In this document: positions 11,415 to 22,505 of the stretch, piece after piece
Layout of the letters: each line of letters begins with the position of its first letter
How positions within the stretch are numbered: the first letter of the stretch is position 1
Origin: Schizochytrium sp. TIO01
Taxonomy: Eukaryota > Sar > Bigyra > Thraustochytrida > Thraustochytriidae
NCBI GenBank assembly: GCA_004764695.1
Contig: SMSO01000032.1
Span: 6,220,668 to 6,284,667 of the forward strand
DNA: 64,000 nt
Direction: 5' to 3'
Program-made: the position numbers and the translations under genes
Notes under the pieces: generated by a model
Told to the model about the DNA's origin: nothing
What the model saw: the letters and a program-made list of their open reading frames with translations, nothing else
The model's database searches: none

Positions 11415-13463
11415 GGCCTAACAATGTTCTTAATACTGTTATAGTATGTTTACACACCTCGTGCTATCTAGTTTTTGGAGTTGTGGCAGATCCAAAGGCT
11501 GTCCCATCCTTATCATAGAATATACCCACTGGCGTCTTAACCATGATACTGATCTGTTTATGGTCTCCAGCCCCCACGCATGCCGTTTAAAAGAAAAATG
11601 TAATGAGGGAAATGAAGATATTTTTAACTTTCAAGCGCTGGTTCGTGGCAGAGTATTTCTGCCAAACATCTTGAAATGATCAAATAAGCAAGCCTGTTTA
11701 GAAGAATAAAAAATATTAGTTGGTTGGTATGCGAATCGTTTCATCCTACCTGCGGTGAAGAGATGGCTTGCTGAAGACCAGCACAGTACCATTTCATCAT
11801 TATATTCATAATATTTACGTCTCGCGCTTCACGTAATCGGCAAAGCCACGGTATATCATGGAATTTCACATGCTCGTTGCCGTGCCTCAGATGATGCTGA
11901 TGAACAGTTCAAGTTCTTACACCTCCGAAGCCCAATGGCCTTTTAAAAATGGATCTGTTCCCGAGCAACCATATCTAAAGTTGCGTCATCACACATGCAC
12001 GTTCACAATGTCTCTGGCATCGAGCTGATCCTGCAATTCTATCGTGCTCCTGCGTAAAACCAGCCTGCCATAAAAGCCATCAAAGTACCCAGGCGTGATC
12101 TTCTCCAGCCCTTTTGAGGGGCTTTTCAAGCTCCTCAATTTATAGACAGCCACCTTGCAAGAATCCCGTCTCCAATTCTGCTATCTCGTCGCATTCTTCT
12201 GCATCAACCATATTGGCCATGACCGAACCTTTGCCAAGCCACCTCTACCATCGCTAAGAGAACCACTAGCCTAAGCGCCCTTTTGTTATGACCATCTCCC
12301 AGAGCTCTAGGACCTCCTACCGGCTGATAGCAGCCCCTAACAGGTAGCCGTAGTTGGCGGGAAGAGAACAATATGCCCGACATTACCCCGCTCGGGGTTC
12401 TTCTCGTCCCCGACGCCGCCGGCGACGTCAGCAATCAGTGGCGGAGCTTTATAAGTCGAGGATGCGGCAGAAGGCTCTTTGGAGCTGACTTTGGCCAGGT
12501 TTGAAGCGATATTGCCTCAGTTTATAGAAGTTGGATCTTGACACTCCCGCCTTTGGTCACTCAACTTGAAGGTTCAAAGTTCTTCTTAGATGCTCCCTGG
12601 AATTCAAAATTGTTTTCTACCTACCTTTATTGCTACGAGTTTGCTACTACTTTATTAATCCAAGTTGGTTTTTACTTTTACTTGTTTACCTTTTTATTAA
12701 TTAAAAACTATTTTTTTAAATATAAATAAATAATGTTGTATAAATAATGATTTTTTTTATTTTATTTTTTATGAGCGGGAGAAAAAAGGGAGTAATGGTG
12801 ATCAATATGCGAAGCTGAAAAGCTTTAGTACTTTTTATTTTCTTTCATTTCAAAATTTAAATGATCGATCATTCTTTTTTTTTTTTTTTTCTTTTTTTCT
12901 TTTTTAAATAGCCGCATAGAGATGTTTGCACTTCGTTTCTAATTTAAATAGGGAGGAGGCTATCATAGCGAAAACATGTATGACATGGGGAATCAATGAC
13001 TAAGTAAATAGGCCATATGCCGTGAACGAGGTATTTTATTCGATTTAAAAAAAAAAACTCTTTTTTCTCTAAGTTCAGAAGGCAGAGCCATTCAGCGGCT
13101 GTGCAAGAAATGATTATATTAACAGCTCAATATATAACACTTTGATGTTTAAGAAATTGGTCCCTGAGAGCTCGCTCCGGCTATGCCTAGGTACTCCTAG
13201 CACTGCTTTATCCTGGTCATGGTATTAGACTGACATACAATGTATGATGATAAACCACAGACTATTGGTGATTTATTTATTTTATAGAAGAAAAAGAGTA
13301 AAAATAGAGCTACACAGACAAGTATCTTTAATAAAATTATAAAAAGAAGGCAAATATATATATATGCTGCTTCTCGTTTTCGTGACCCAGCAATTAAAAC
13401 CGACTTGTATCTTCTTCATGTTCTTTGTAAACATGATGTACGTAAATATTACAAAAAATACAG
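11415..13463. other. Intergenic or intronic, nothing firm
   Basis: AT-rich, with T-runs near 12750-12900 and only short ORFs. No exon with both convincing splice sites was found and no RNA gene was seen. Confidence 0.4.
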
Positions 13464-13628
13464 GCAATGGCCCAATTCGGTCCCATGGCATTTGCTGTTC
13501 CAGTCAAATGTTTGATCGACCACACAAAACGATTGCGAAGATCAAGCGCAAGTATGACAAAATCAAAACTGCCTATAGCTCGCTCATTCTTGAAGCTTAT
13601 ATTGTTAATTCAACTCGAACGTATTCAG
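13464..13628 (+). CDS. Candidate internal exon, product unknown
   Basis: A 165-base block (55 codons, phase 0 at both ends) lies between ACAAAAAATACAG and an excellent CAG|GTATGT donor. In that phase it encodes a basic, hydrophobic stretch (start AMAQFGPMAFAVPVKCLIDH, end LILLIQLERIQ). A second frame is also open and looks coding, so the reading frame is unsure. It may belong to the same intron-rich gene as the blocks at 6464-7401 or to another one. No domain was recognised. Confidence 0.3.
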
Positions 13629-16150
13629 GTATGTAGAAGAGCAGTATTATTTCGCTCCTTCCTTGAGATGCTGAAGGGTTCTCAACTACCTAGTAGTACC
13701 TACTACTACCTTTATAATTTTCCCCCGCTTCATCTTCTTTCTTGAAATAATGTTTTTCTAAAACAGTTTTCTAAATTTAAATCTGTATATTATTTCTAAA
13801 TTAGGTTAGGAGTTGTTTATGTCTAAAGAAACCAATATAATAATTTATTTCTTCATTTTAGAAAAAAATAAAATAAAAAAAAATATATATATAATCGTGG
13901 CAGAGGAAGAAGATGGGTTTTGCACCTTTTTACCTCCCTTCGAACATTCAATGAGAGTAAACTTGAGGTAACATACGGCGTCGTTGCAGAATCCCACGTA
14001 CGTATGAGAGAAAGCACACTCTCAGTCACAGGGTTCAAGTCGCAGCAAAGGCAACCATCGCTTTGATTGAGGCCGCTCCTTGCTGCTTCGCTCTGCTTCG
14101 GCTTGGCCAGGAGGCGACCGTGCTAATGCTGGTGAGTAAGAAGCGAAGTTCTCTATGCAACAGCTTAAAGAACATTAATTTTGAGAACAACAGTGCCTTG
14201 AACGAAAGTCTAGTCTGAGCAATCTACATCTGTAACGAGCTAGCTCTTAAAGAAGCTCAGCACCTTCTTTGCTAGGACTAACCTGGCGCCGGCACGTTTG
14301 CAATCAATACCTAGAATCTGACACTCGTGCAAAGCTCTTTAAAGAGGTAACTTGTCCTTGTTCTTGAACAAATCAGGCAAGACAAAGGCCACGTGATCTG
14401 TTTTAGAATTGGGCAATAACGGAATACAGAGAGCTAGCCACCCAGAGGTCTTGCTTGGGTTTAATCTGCTGCGTTGGAGTCTTTACAGCTGATCATTTAC
14501 TTATACCTGGCATACGACGAGAACCAATGAATGGGCGAGCTCAAGTTATCATCATTGTTTACCAGCAACCCTGTTGCATCTTTCGTAGAGTAATCTTTGC
14601 AATCAACAGTTGAACAGTCAATTATGTCTGTCTACAAACGATTGGTCTCCTTCTGTATTTTGAAGATTGTGCGCAAAAGCATATTAGAAAGAATAAAAGA
14701 GTCTACAAGAAGACAAAATCGACGTTTCAGGCACCACGATGTCGTCGAGCGCAGTCGCTGCCACTTTCTGTTTGCCTTCTATCAATCCTTGTACTTTCGT
14801 AAAAAATCCAGTCAAGCCAATCTTATTAGTAGAAGCCGATCGAGACACCGCGCTTCTTTGTCCTTAACTTATGGTACTCATTCATAGAATTCATAAGTTC
14901 AAAGCTGGAATATACGGGGTTCAAGAAAATCACGAAGTTTATCCTTCATTCGCGCCATCACATTCCTTCCACGGGTTCGACTGGCGACGGAAGGTTATCG
15001 CCGACTTGTCGTGTATTTGTCGGGCGAAACGCGTGGCGGCCATCCATCGCTAAAACTCCATGCCGCCTAGGACCCCGCTATCTTTATGTACAAGAAACTG
15101 TTATATTACCTACATATGAGAAACTATAGGACCACAGAAATCGCCAGATTCCTGCAAATGCCCACAGTCTACATGGCGAATTTTTACAGATGGCAAGAGC
15201 CTAGTGCAATTGTTATGAAAGAAAGCTCTGGCTACTGTCAGATTAAATTGGGATAGGCCTAAGTGCAAAATTAAATTACTAGGTTGTTAATTTAATTATG
15301 TTTTTTGATAATCTTGAACTTTACAAACACCGATTCCATTGAACCTCCTGGAACCTAGTGAAACACGTGCGAGACACTATCGTAGGACTTGACTAACCAA
15401 GTTTGCGCATATGAAATGCACCCTGACTAGTTGGGGAGCAACCATTCCTTTACGTGTGTAGAAACTCAACTCACCGCAAGCAATTAATTCTCAACCTATT
15501 CGCTATAATGTCAATACTTTCTACATTCATTTTGACGCTCTAGTATCCTGTTATATCGAAATCCGCTGTTATGCAGCAAAAGACTAAAATGTGTAGGAGC
15601 TAATGATTGGCGCAATCTAGAATGACTAGATGATTTTCTCTACGGTTTAAATAGCACTAGATTATGTCATATCAAGCTCTTGAATTCTCAGCCAGTTAGA
15701 ATTGCATATTACGTAGTAAAAATGACATAGGGTATTTGTTTTTTTATCATTTCTCCAACCAAGCTCCCTTCTCCATGCATCCACGCTTCCTTTCCTATGG
15801 CTGTTATTAATCATAACACATTAGTGCCAGACCAATTTAGCATACTTCTACATAGTATGCAGTAAAAGCAAATCATGATCGATAGCTTTAAGTTCTGCCG
15901 CAAATAAAAAACACAAAAAGTTACACTATAAGATATGGGCCTAAAAGACTGGTCAGCCACCTAAAATTTATAGGGTTCCAAATTGCTTCTCAGAAATTAT
16001 AGCTAAATGGCCACGCTTCCTGATGTTGTGATGTAAAAAAAAACAAAAACAAAAAAACACTCTATGATAATCCTTTTGACTTACATTATGCAGCAAATTA
16101 CATATCTATCTTATTGAAAGGAACTAACGTGGATATTCAAAATAACATTT
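13629..16150. other. Intergenic, nothing firm
   Basis: AT-rich. A basic 96-codon frame from 14597 (a TTG, not an ATG) has no clear splice sites. The right end adjoins the 3' end of the first TmcB-like gene. No RNA or mobile element was seen. Confidence 0.4.
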
Positions 16151-19100
16151 TTACGATGAAGGTGACACTTGGCGGAGTTTGATCTTAGGATGCTTGCTCA
16201 GCTTCGGTAAATCTTCAATCAAAAACCGCTGAACATGCGGAAGGTCTGGAATAACATCCTCTGGCACGAACAATATAAGTTGCCGTGCCCGTGACATTTC
16301 AATTTTTAGAGCTCTAATAGAAGGGCCTACTACGAAGAGATAGCTCAACAAATCGAACACGAAAAACACCAAGCAAAGGATAAGTACAATTCTTTTGTAC
16401 CAGGCAATTTTAGCGATTTGTGCTGCGAACTGAACATCCGTTGCCACTTGCAACAAAACTTGTAGGTAGTCGTCTTCAAATTCGAAGGTTTCTTTGATGT
16501 TTGACTGTTCTAACAATGCCACAATCCGAGTAGGATCTTCCCATACAGATTCGTCATAAAGGGATTCATCGCTCTCAAGATCCAAGCACATATCCAAGTA
16601 GCTTTCGATAGCACTATGAAATCCCGTTGTTATGACGCCATTACGAAAGGTTTCACACTCCTCTTTTGTGCGTTCTGCATCAGATGGCCATGATGTGCAG
16701 CCGTTTGTTGTGTAAAAACTTAAAAGTTCGTTTGTTGTACTTGTATCTCCAATAATGCCCTTTAAACCGTACGCTGAGTTACCGTATATCATGTCCTCGT
16801 GCGCAGTTTGAAGTTCCTCAGTTGTTTTGATAATTTCCTCAAGGTTCATTACAAAATCCACCTCCTCTCCTGTGCTAGGAAGAAGCCGAGAGTTTCGAGG
16901 CATATCTGAAAATGCGCCAGTAAGACGTAATCGAAGTTCATAATGCAATTTCCTTGACTTTACCTGACGGTACGTCCCAAAAAAGGCATCGTAAGGATAC
17001 GAGTTAAATTGCGTTTTCATGTGGGATACTAGCTGAATCATACCCAAAGAAAAGGACGAAGTGAAAACAAGTAACACACACATTCGCATAATACGTAGCA
17101 GTCGCTTGGGGTTCCTCCGACGCTTTATTTCTAGCTCCCCTCGAAGGCGCTCAATATGAGTTGTCATTGCACGTTTAATTACCGGAGTGTCTGCTGGAAG
17201 ACGTGTTATACGAGATGACTCCCCCATTCCAGCAATCCCACCAATCCCGACGCTTTTCTGGCGTCCGCTTGATTCAAAAAGTGACCTTTTCCGGAATGAT
17301 ATTGCATCGCCTTTGTTTTCTTCTGACTCATCAATACCCGCAAGGGAGGGAGACCCTCCGTCATCAGAACCCACTCCATCGTCGCTTCTACCATCTCCAA
17401 CACCGTCGTTTGAGTGAATTGGCTGAATACCACCATGAATCTCAGTCATTCGTGACGAATACCGCTCTGTAAGCTCTCGAGCGGAGTTACGAGGCATTTG
17501 CAAGAACACTTTGAGAACTCCAAGCTTTGTACGCTCTACTCTCTCATCGTTGCCGAGAAGAGGGTAAAGGCTTACAACGAGCAGAAGAAAACCAAGCGCA
17601 CCGAGAACGATAGCCTCAATTGTAAGTTGATGCTCGACCTTTCCCATGCTTATTCTCGCGTATTCTGTGTATTCCTCACTGGTCGTAGCAAGTCCCCATA
17701 ATGGTGAGTTGGAAACATAGTTTAAGTTTGCAACTAGTGGGAAAACTGTGCTCTCAGATACACTGAAGTCTGATAGAGGATACTCCACCGCTTTGATTGC
17801 CAAGCTAGACAACTTGAGAATAGCATCAAACAGTGTATAGTTGGTCTCTTGCAATTCATCGTTCTGTAATTCCAAATAACGAATTGAATTCTCGTCCTCG
17901 TATAACGTTTGAAGAGTCCCACCAACGTCTCCGCGTAACGCGAACATTTGAGCATCAAGATCCTTGAGCTCTGTTGCAGCTTCCGAGAGCATATCACGAT
18001 AATTCTGCTCATATGTACTGTTTGTAATATTCATACGGATCAAATCAAGACTTCGAGTGCAAAAGGCAATCGTAACGAGATAGAACTTTCGAAACCCGAG
18101 TTCATGTATAAAATCTAGGTCTGTTTGAAAGTCGTCCAAAACATTTGTAGTGTGGAAGTATTGGTACAATGCCACTGCAGCGACAAAAAGTGATGTCGCG
18201 ATGTAAAACTTTCTTACACGCTCTATCGAGGGGTCATCATCAACTTTAGATTCCTTTATTAGCTCCCGACGAACCTTATGGGCCTTTGCGCGAACCGAGT
18301 CGGAGCGGTTTGAGTAAACACTACTTGCACCATCTCCCTTCCCACCTCCCGTTGGTACAGCGCTAGCGGCTAATGATCGACTCTGTAAGTCCATAGCTCG
18401 ACGAAGCAATGCCTCAAGATTTGAATCTGTATCATTAGATTGGTAGTTGAGAGCTTGATCGGCCATGCCAGCATGAAGCTTTTCATCGTAACCATAATCA
18501 CTTGACTCCTGGCGCTGAATTTCTATTAAGCGCTGGGAGTTAGAAACACAAACTTTTACAAAGTCCCTACCTAAACAGTGAACTCGCTCAACCACGACTT
18601 TCACCTGTGAATTAAGTATACGTTCAATGTCCTCGTCTTCAAGATCATTTTGGGCAATCAAGTCATCCGAGACCATGACCAAGCAACCAACCGATCCATC
18701 AGATGTCTCATCAAGAATTGCGTCTAGTTTAATCTTGACAGCATCAGCATGGAGTCTATGATCATTCCTATTTTGGAATTTTCGCTTTAGTCGTTTTTTC
18801 TTCCCGATCATACTGGGCTGAGAAGACAGGTCGTCGAGAGTTGGTACGCGATTCTCTTCAATAGACTTTACTGAAGCTCGACACTCAATAATAGCTTCCT
18901 CAAGAATGCTACTGTTCAAAACCAACTCCTTTAGATTACAACCTCGGTCGCCAGAAACTCCGACTGGAGAGCGCCAATATAGCAAAGAGCTTGCTGGATG
19001 TCCGCTTAACCACGAGTGCACCTGTCCTGCAAGACCAAGTACTATCATGGTTTTGGGATCTACCAAAATAAATGATGAAGCTATATTTTCGTGCAAGGTG

Positions 19101-21280
19101 TGAATTTCGTCACCAGTTGATCCTATGTCAGATTTGGGACGACGTACGGGAGTAAAAAGAGCATAAATTTCAAAGTGAAGCCCATCTGAAGCAAAAGGCT
19201 TTAGTTTCATGTTCACTTCTAATACTTCCCCTGTTGGCGTTCGTAAAAAAGTGTGAATTTTTCTATCAAACCAGGAATCATCACCAAATTCAATAAATCT
19301 CTGGACAATGCCATCCAATCCATTTTTCACAGGATTAAAGCAAAACTCCTGGAAGTGACTCCCAAGCATTGTTTGCGAGGGAGTGTTTAAAAGTTGGCAC
19401 GCCATCGGGTTTGTTGATATAATAGCCCCAGTGCCATCTTGGCCATGACGATCAACTGCGCTCATGACAATAATGCCGATCGAGTCTGAGTTAATGTCGT
19501 CAAGATTTTCCTCTGCGTCTTTGGCAGCTTTTCCACGTGTCAAGCGAGCTGCACGGTTCAGAACGGCTAAGCCATTTTGATAGTCGCTACAAACCTCGAT
19601 CAAAAAGCTCCCAAACTTCTCAAGAAATTCTGGGTTTTTTGGAGATAGATGAAGCAGCTTTAAATAAGATTCTCGAGCTCCTGATGAAAGCCGTGCAACA
19701 TTGAGCGCGAGATTTCGTACTTTGTAGACATCAGGATTAGCCTGGTGAAGTTCATCCCAAAATTTGACTAGCTCAGCTGTGCATTGTTCATCTAATGCCA
19801 CGGCCTCCTTCATGTACATAGCGCTTTTAACATAGCCTAAGAGGTCCGACGAAGCAGTGAGATTTTCTTCTAGCAACCGTTTAGTTTTATAGATTGCAAA
19901 GTGAAGATCGATGTCTAGACCACGTCTTTCAGCAATGAGAATTGCTCGTCGTACAAGAGGCGTACGATCACAAAGAAAGTCGAGAAGCACGTGTGCATGA
20001 AAAACACACAAGGCACTCGATGAAGGAAACACCGAAGCTGCATCAATATACCACTTATGAACCCGCATAGCACGGTCGTGTAGTTCATTCGGATCAGCCT
20101 TAGAGAGAACCTTAAAATGTCTATTTTTCCCTACCCCCTGAATCTCTAGCCTACATTTCAACTCGAGTTCAAAGACATTAACGCATTCTTTTGGCCCTTT
20201 GTTTACAAGGGATTGCCTGCGGTATTGTACAATCGCGTGCATCAAAGGAACAACAAGAATGAGCCCTCCATAAAGCGTTGTGGCAGATGTAAGCTCGAAT
20301 CGTGTATCGTGCTCGGCACATTCACTTGTGCCGAGGTCTGCCGCATTATCCCCGTAAAACAATCGAACGTGGAGAAATGTGCACGATGCTGTCCATGCAA
20401 GAATTCCTGAGAGCACAGCACGAACAACTCCTACATCCTGATCAAAGTAAGGCTGGTACCAACAGAATAGGTATGCCAAGACTCCTGAAAATGACATCAC
20501 GAGGAAAGCCCAGCCAGTTTTTAGACCCACACTAGGGGATGGCGTTTGCACAATGGAAAAGACCAATGTGAACACAGTTTTAGCCATCAAATGTAACGTT
20601 GTGATTCGAGCATGTGGTCTTGCTGAAGGGGCTAAAGACATTGGTCTTGGATCAAACAAGGTGACTGAAACTAAAAGGGAGATAGAAATGAACACTACCA
20701 GAGCAAGCAGCGTGATTGGTTGTAATGCTGTGCAAGTCTCTTCACTGTCGATACCTCGGCAAGTGAGAACATTTGCCATCACACCAACAAAGGGGATGAA
20801 CAAAATGCCCACACAACTTGACATCGTATGCCGAAGGACTTGAATTGTCCACAAATATTTGAAGTTTTTACTGGTCCACATGTAACCAACATAAAACAAG
20901 TTGAGAAGCTCTAGCACCACAACAATAAGGCAAACGAACAGAACTGGAACGACAGTAAATAGTTTGGTTGCTTGGTAGCCAATTTGCATGTGAACGATTG
21001 CACGAGCTAGAGCTCGTACGGAAGAAGGATATGAGAAATCCATAATTTCTGGAGGAGGAAGTACAAATGAAAGCATTTGAAGAAAGTCAACAAACATGAA
21101 GAATAAAAAAGAAACTCTTGAACGCGATCCTTTTTTGGACATGGCAAAAAGTACACCATTTAGACCTTCTTGCGCTTGTTTGATACCTCGATTGATGACT
21201 TCAAGAAGGTTTTCATCTTTCAATTGGCGGCCGTCAATGTTTTCAAGCTCGTCAAAGTCTTGGCGCTTTGATTTTTTCAT
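16151..21280 (-). CDS. TmcB-like multi-pass membrane protein with PAS domain (paralogue A)
   Basis: One uninterrupted 1,709-residue ORF from an ATG at 21280. Residues of about 55-355 hold roughly eight membrane segments. Residues 370-600 are helical and TPR-like (the region annotated as TmcB/TmcC TPR repeats in relatives). Residues of about 605-712 form a PAS domain (GAIISTNPMACQLLN, then the TFLRTPTGEVLEVNMKL strands). A long polar Ser/Asp/Gly-rich cytoplasmic stretch follows. The C-terminal third has about four more membrane segments flanking two large, Asn-x-Ser/Thr-containing, probably non-cytoplasmic domains. It ends with the family-conserved VPEDVIPDLPHVQRFL. Dictyostelium TmcB (tiny macrocysts) is the namesake; such proteins are thought to be membrane sensors, but no ligand is known. 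It is paralogous along its whole length to the gene at 24263-29470, which is divergent to it. Codons are AT-rich, unlike the metabolic genes. Confidence 0.88.
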   Translation of the reverse strand: MKKSKRQDFDELENIDGRQLKDENLLEVINRGIKQAQEGLNGVLFAMSKKGSRSRVSFLFFMFVDFLQMLSFVLPPPEIMDFSYPSSVRALARAIVHMQIGYQATKLFTVVPVLFVCLIVVVLELLNLFYVGYMWTSKNFKYLWTIQVLRHTMSSCVGILFIPFVGVMANVLTCRGIDSEETCTALQPITLLALVVFISISLLVSVTLFDPRPMSLAPSARPHARITTLHLMAKTVFTLVFSIVQTPSPSVGLKTGWAFLVMSFSGVLAYLFCWYQPYFDQDVGVVRAVLSGILAWTASCTFLHVRLFYGDNAADLGTSECAEHDTRFELTSATTLYGGLILVVPLMHAIVQYRRQSLVNKGPKECVNVFELELKCRLEIQGVGKNRHFKVLSKADPNELHDRAMRVHKWYIDAASVFPSSSALCVFHAHVLLDFLCDRTPLVRRAILIAERRGLDIDLHFAIYKTKRLLEENLTASSDLLGYVKSAMYMKEAVALDEQCTAELVKFWDELHQANPDVYKVRNLALNVARLSSGARESYLKLLHLSPKNPEFLEKFGSFLIEVCSDYQNGLAVLNRAARLTRGKAAKDAEENLDDINSDSIGIIVMSAVDRHGQDGTGAIISTNPMACQLLNTPSQTMLGSHFQEFCFNPVKNGLDGIVQRFIEFGDDSWFDRKIHTFLRTPTGEVLEVNMKLKPFASDGLHFEIYALFTPVRRPKSDIGSTGDEIHTLHENIASSFILVDPKTMIVLGLAGQVHSWLSGHPASSLLYWRSPVGVSGDRGCNLKELVLNSSILEEAIIECRASVKSIEENRVPTLDDLSSQPSMIGKKKRLKRKFQNRNDHRLHADAVKIKLDAILDETSDGSVGCLVMVSDDLIAQNDLEDEDIERILNSQVKVVVERVHCLGRDFVKVCVSNSQRLIEIQRQESSDYGYDEKLHAGMADQALNYQSNDTDSNLEALLRRAMDLQSRSLAASAVPTGGGKGDGASSVYSNRSDSVRAKAHKVRRELIKESKVDDDPSIERVRKFYIATSLFVAAVALYQYFHTTNVLDDFQTDLDFIHELGFRKFYLVTIAFCTRSLDLIRMNITNSTYEQNYRDMLSEAATELKDLDAQMFALRGDVGGTLQTLYEDENSIRYLELQNDELQETNYTLFDAILKLSSLAIKAVEYPLSDFSVSESTVFPLVANLNYVSNSPLWGLATTSEEYTEYARISMGKVEHQLTIEAIVLGALGFLLLVVSLYPLLGNDERVERTKLGVLKVFLQMPRNSARELTERYSSRMTEIHGGIQPIHSNDGVGDGRSDDGVGSDDGGSPSLAGIDESEENKGDAISFRKRSLFESSGRQKSVGIGGIAGMGESSRITRLPADTPVIKRAMTTHIERLRGELEIKRRRNPKRLLRIMRMCVLLVFTSSFSLGMIQLVSHMKTQFNSYPYDAFFGTYRQVKSRKLHYELRLRLTGAFSDMPRNSRLLPSTGEEVDFVMNLEEIIKTTEELQTAHEDMIYGNSAYGLKGIIGDTSTTNELLSFYTTNGCTSWPSDAERTKEECETFRNGVITTGFHSAIESYLDMCLDLESDESLYDESVWEDPTRIVALLEQSNIKETFEFEDDYLQVLLQVATDVQFAAQIAKIAWYKRIVLILCLVFFVFDLLSYLFVVGPSIRALKIEMSRARQLILFVPEDVIPDLPHVQRFLIEDLPKLSKHPKIKLRQVSPSS

Positions 21281-21347
21281 GTTGATCTCTCTAATAGTAT
21301 GTTATGACGAACCGTGATGGTGCTATGCGATTTACAGTTCTAAAATC

Positions 21348-21393
21348 AGGCAAAGCAGGCAAAGCAGGCAAAGCAGGCAAAGCAGGCAAAGCA
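21348..21393. repeat. Tandem 9-mer GGCAAAGCA, about 5 copies
   Basis: Perfect tandem copies of GGCAAAGCA begin 68 bases upstream of the start codon of TmcB-like gene A, so they are probably in its leader or promoter. Confidence 0.9.
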
Positions 21394-21509
21394 ACAGCAC
21401 CAGCCGCCGCTTGGAACGCTGCCTCCACCCCTCTGTCTATGCAATTAGTTCACCCCCTTGACAATTCTCCCCGTTGGTCGATAAAACCCACTTCTGCAGA
21501 TGGAAGGCG

Positions 21510-21541
21510 GCGCTTGCGCTAGCTCGCTAGCTCGCAAGCGC
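21510..21541. repeat. Perfect 9-bp inverted repeat upstream of TmcB-like gene A
   Basis: GCGCTTGCG (21510-21518) and its exact reverse complement CGCAAGCGC (21533-21541) flank a 14-base spacer made of CTAGCT repeats. It could be a hairpin or a dimeric factor site. It lies 230 bases upstream of gene A's ATG. Confidence 0.7.
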
Positions 21542-21741
21542 AACAATCTTTGTAAGTTGGCGAGCGCCAAGCTTTTGCTTTACCTGATTACATACACTCT
21601 TTTCTTATATCAATATTTTGAAAGGCGTGAGCCATTAGCCGTCGTGACGAGTATTTTCACTCCTTGGTTTTAGTCTATATTTTCTGATTGTGTACAGCCG
21701 TCCAGATACACCATACAATTCGTCTGCAGTAAACGAATCAA

Positions 21742-22059
21742 ATGAGCATTCAGCCTTTGAAAGAGAAGAAGGAAACAACAGAAAGCCTTTCTCAAATTGT
21801 TATCTTATGTTCTAGTTGGCTGCAAATCAAAATAAAAGAGCGGAGTCTCCGCTACCTGTATTCCGCATGTACATTCATCCTTTATCTAACACTATTAAAT
21901 CTGGTTCATGGTCTGTTTCTTAACGGTACTTTACCCTTTTTCATTTTTGTCTTCATTCTGATTTTCATTTCCACTGCCCAACTTGAAGTGCCTACAAACG
22001 CTACAAAGACACGTAAGGGTATCGATTGTAGGGGAAAACAAGCAAACCATCTCCATTAA
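21742..22059 (+). CDS. Weak small ORF, possible membrane protein
   Basis: A 105-codon ORF with an ATG and two hydrophobic stretches (LYSACTFILYLTLLNLVHGL; FFIFVFILIFIS). AT-rich DNA easily yields such segments, and no family is recognised. It lies in the spacer between the two TmcB-like genes. Treat as doubtful. Confidence 0.12.
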   Translation: MSIQPLKEKKETTESLSQIVILCSSWLQIKIKERSLRYLYSACTFILYLTLLNLVHGLFLNGTLPFFIFVFILIFISTAQLEVPTNATKTRKGIDCRGKQANHLH

Positions 22060-22220
22060 ACTGCTGCAAGTGACAAATAGCGACCTCTTCACTACTAGCT
22101 TTGCTGCGAGAATTGAAGTTTCAGAATATGTTTTCAATTGAATAACACATTTTACTTATTTATTTTTTAATAACATTGAGACTAGTATAAAAGTTGTCCA
22201 GTAAAGAGTATTTAGAATGG

Positions 22221-22505
22221 CTAGGACATAAGAGTTTCTACTTCTATATGGATAACCAATTTGATATCTACACTGTAAGCTATGATTAATAAACTACTAG
22301 ACATCAATCCTTTTACAGATTGAAACGCTTTATTTCCCATTAGATTGAGCCTGGTCTGACCTCCTTGTTTAACAAAGTGAAACCCACCTCCGCATCCGTA
22401 TCCTTGTCTCCGTCCCAACTGATCACTGATACTGCCTGCGCCAGCGCTGACCCTTTTACCATGTTCTTGGGACCGTAGCATTTGCTCTGATGTCAACTCG
22501 TCCAT
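22221..22505 (-). CDS. Weak small ORF, 94 residues
   Basis: An ATG at 22505 opens a 94-codon frame with a charged, Gly/Ser-rich N-terminal half (MDELTSEQMLRSQEHGKR, then GSISDQLGRRQGYGCGGG) and a hydrophobic second half. Composition of the first 60 residues looks coding; the rest may be read-through into an intron. No family recognised. Confidence 0.25.
   Translation of the reverse strand: MDELTSEQMLRSQEHGKRVSAGAGSISDQLGRRQGYGCGGGFHFVKQGGQTRLNLMGNKAFQSVKGLMSSSLLIIAYSVDIKLVIHIEVETLMS

Noticed and set aside
11280-11600. Decayed multi-pass transporter in a third frame
   Set aside because: The frame has a stop roughly every 35 codons and no family match; the splice model in the other frame explains the block better.
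14960-15060. tRNA-like B box (GGGTTCGACTGG)
   Set aside because: The B-box consensus is broken and no acceptor stem or A box pairs with it.
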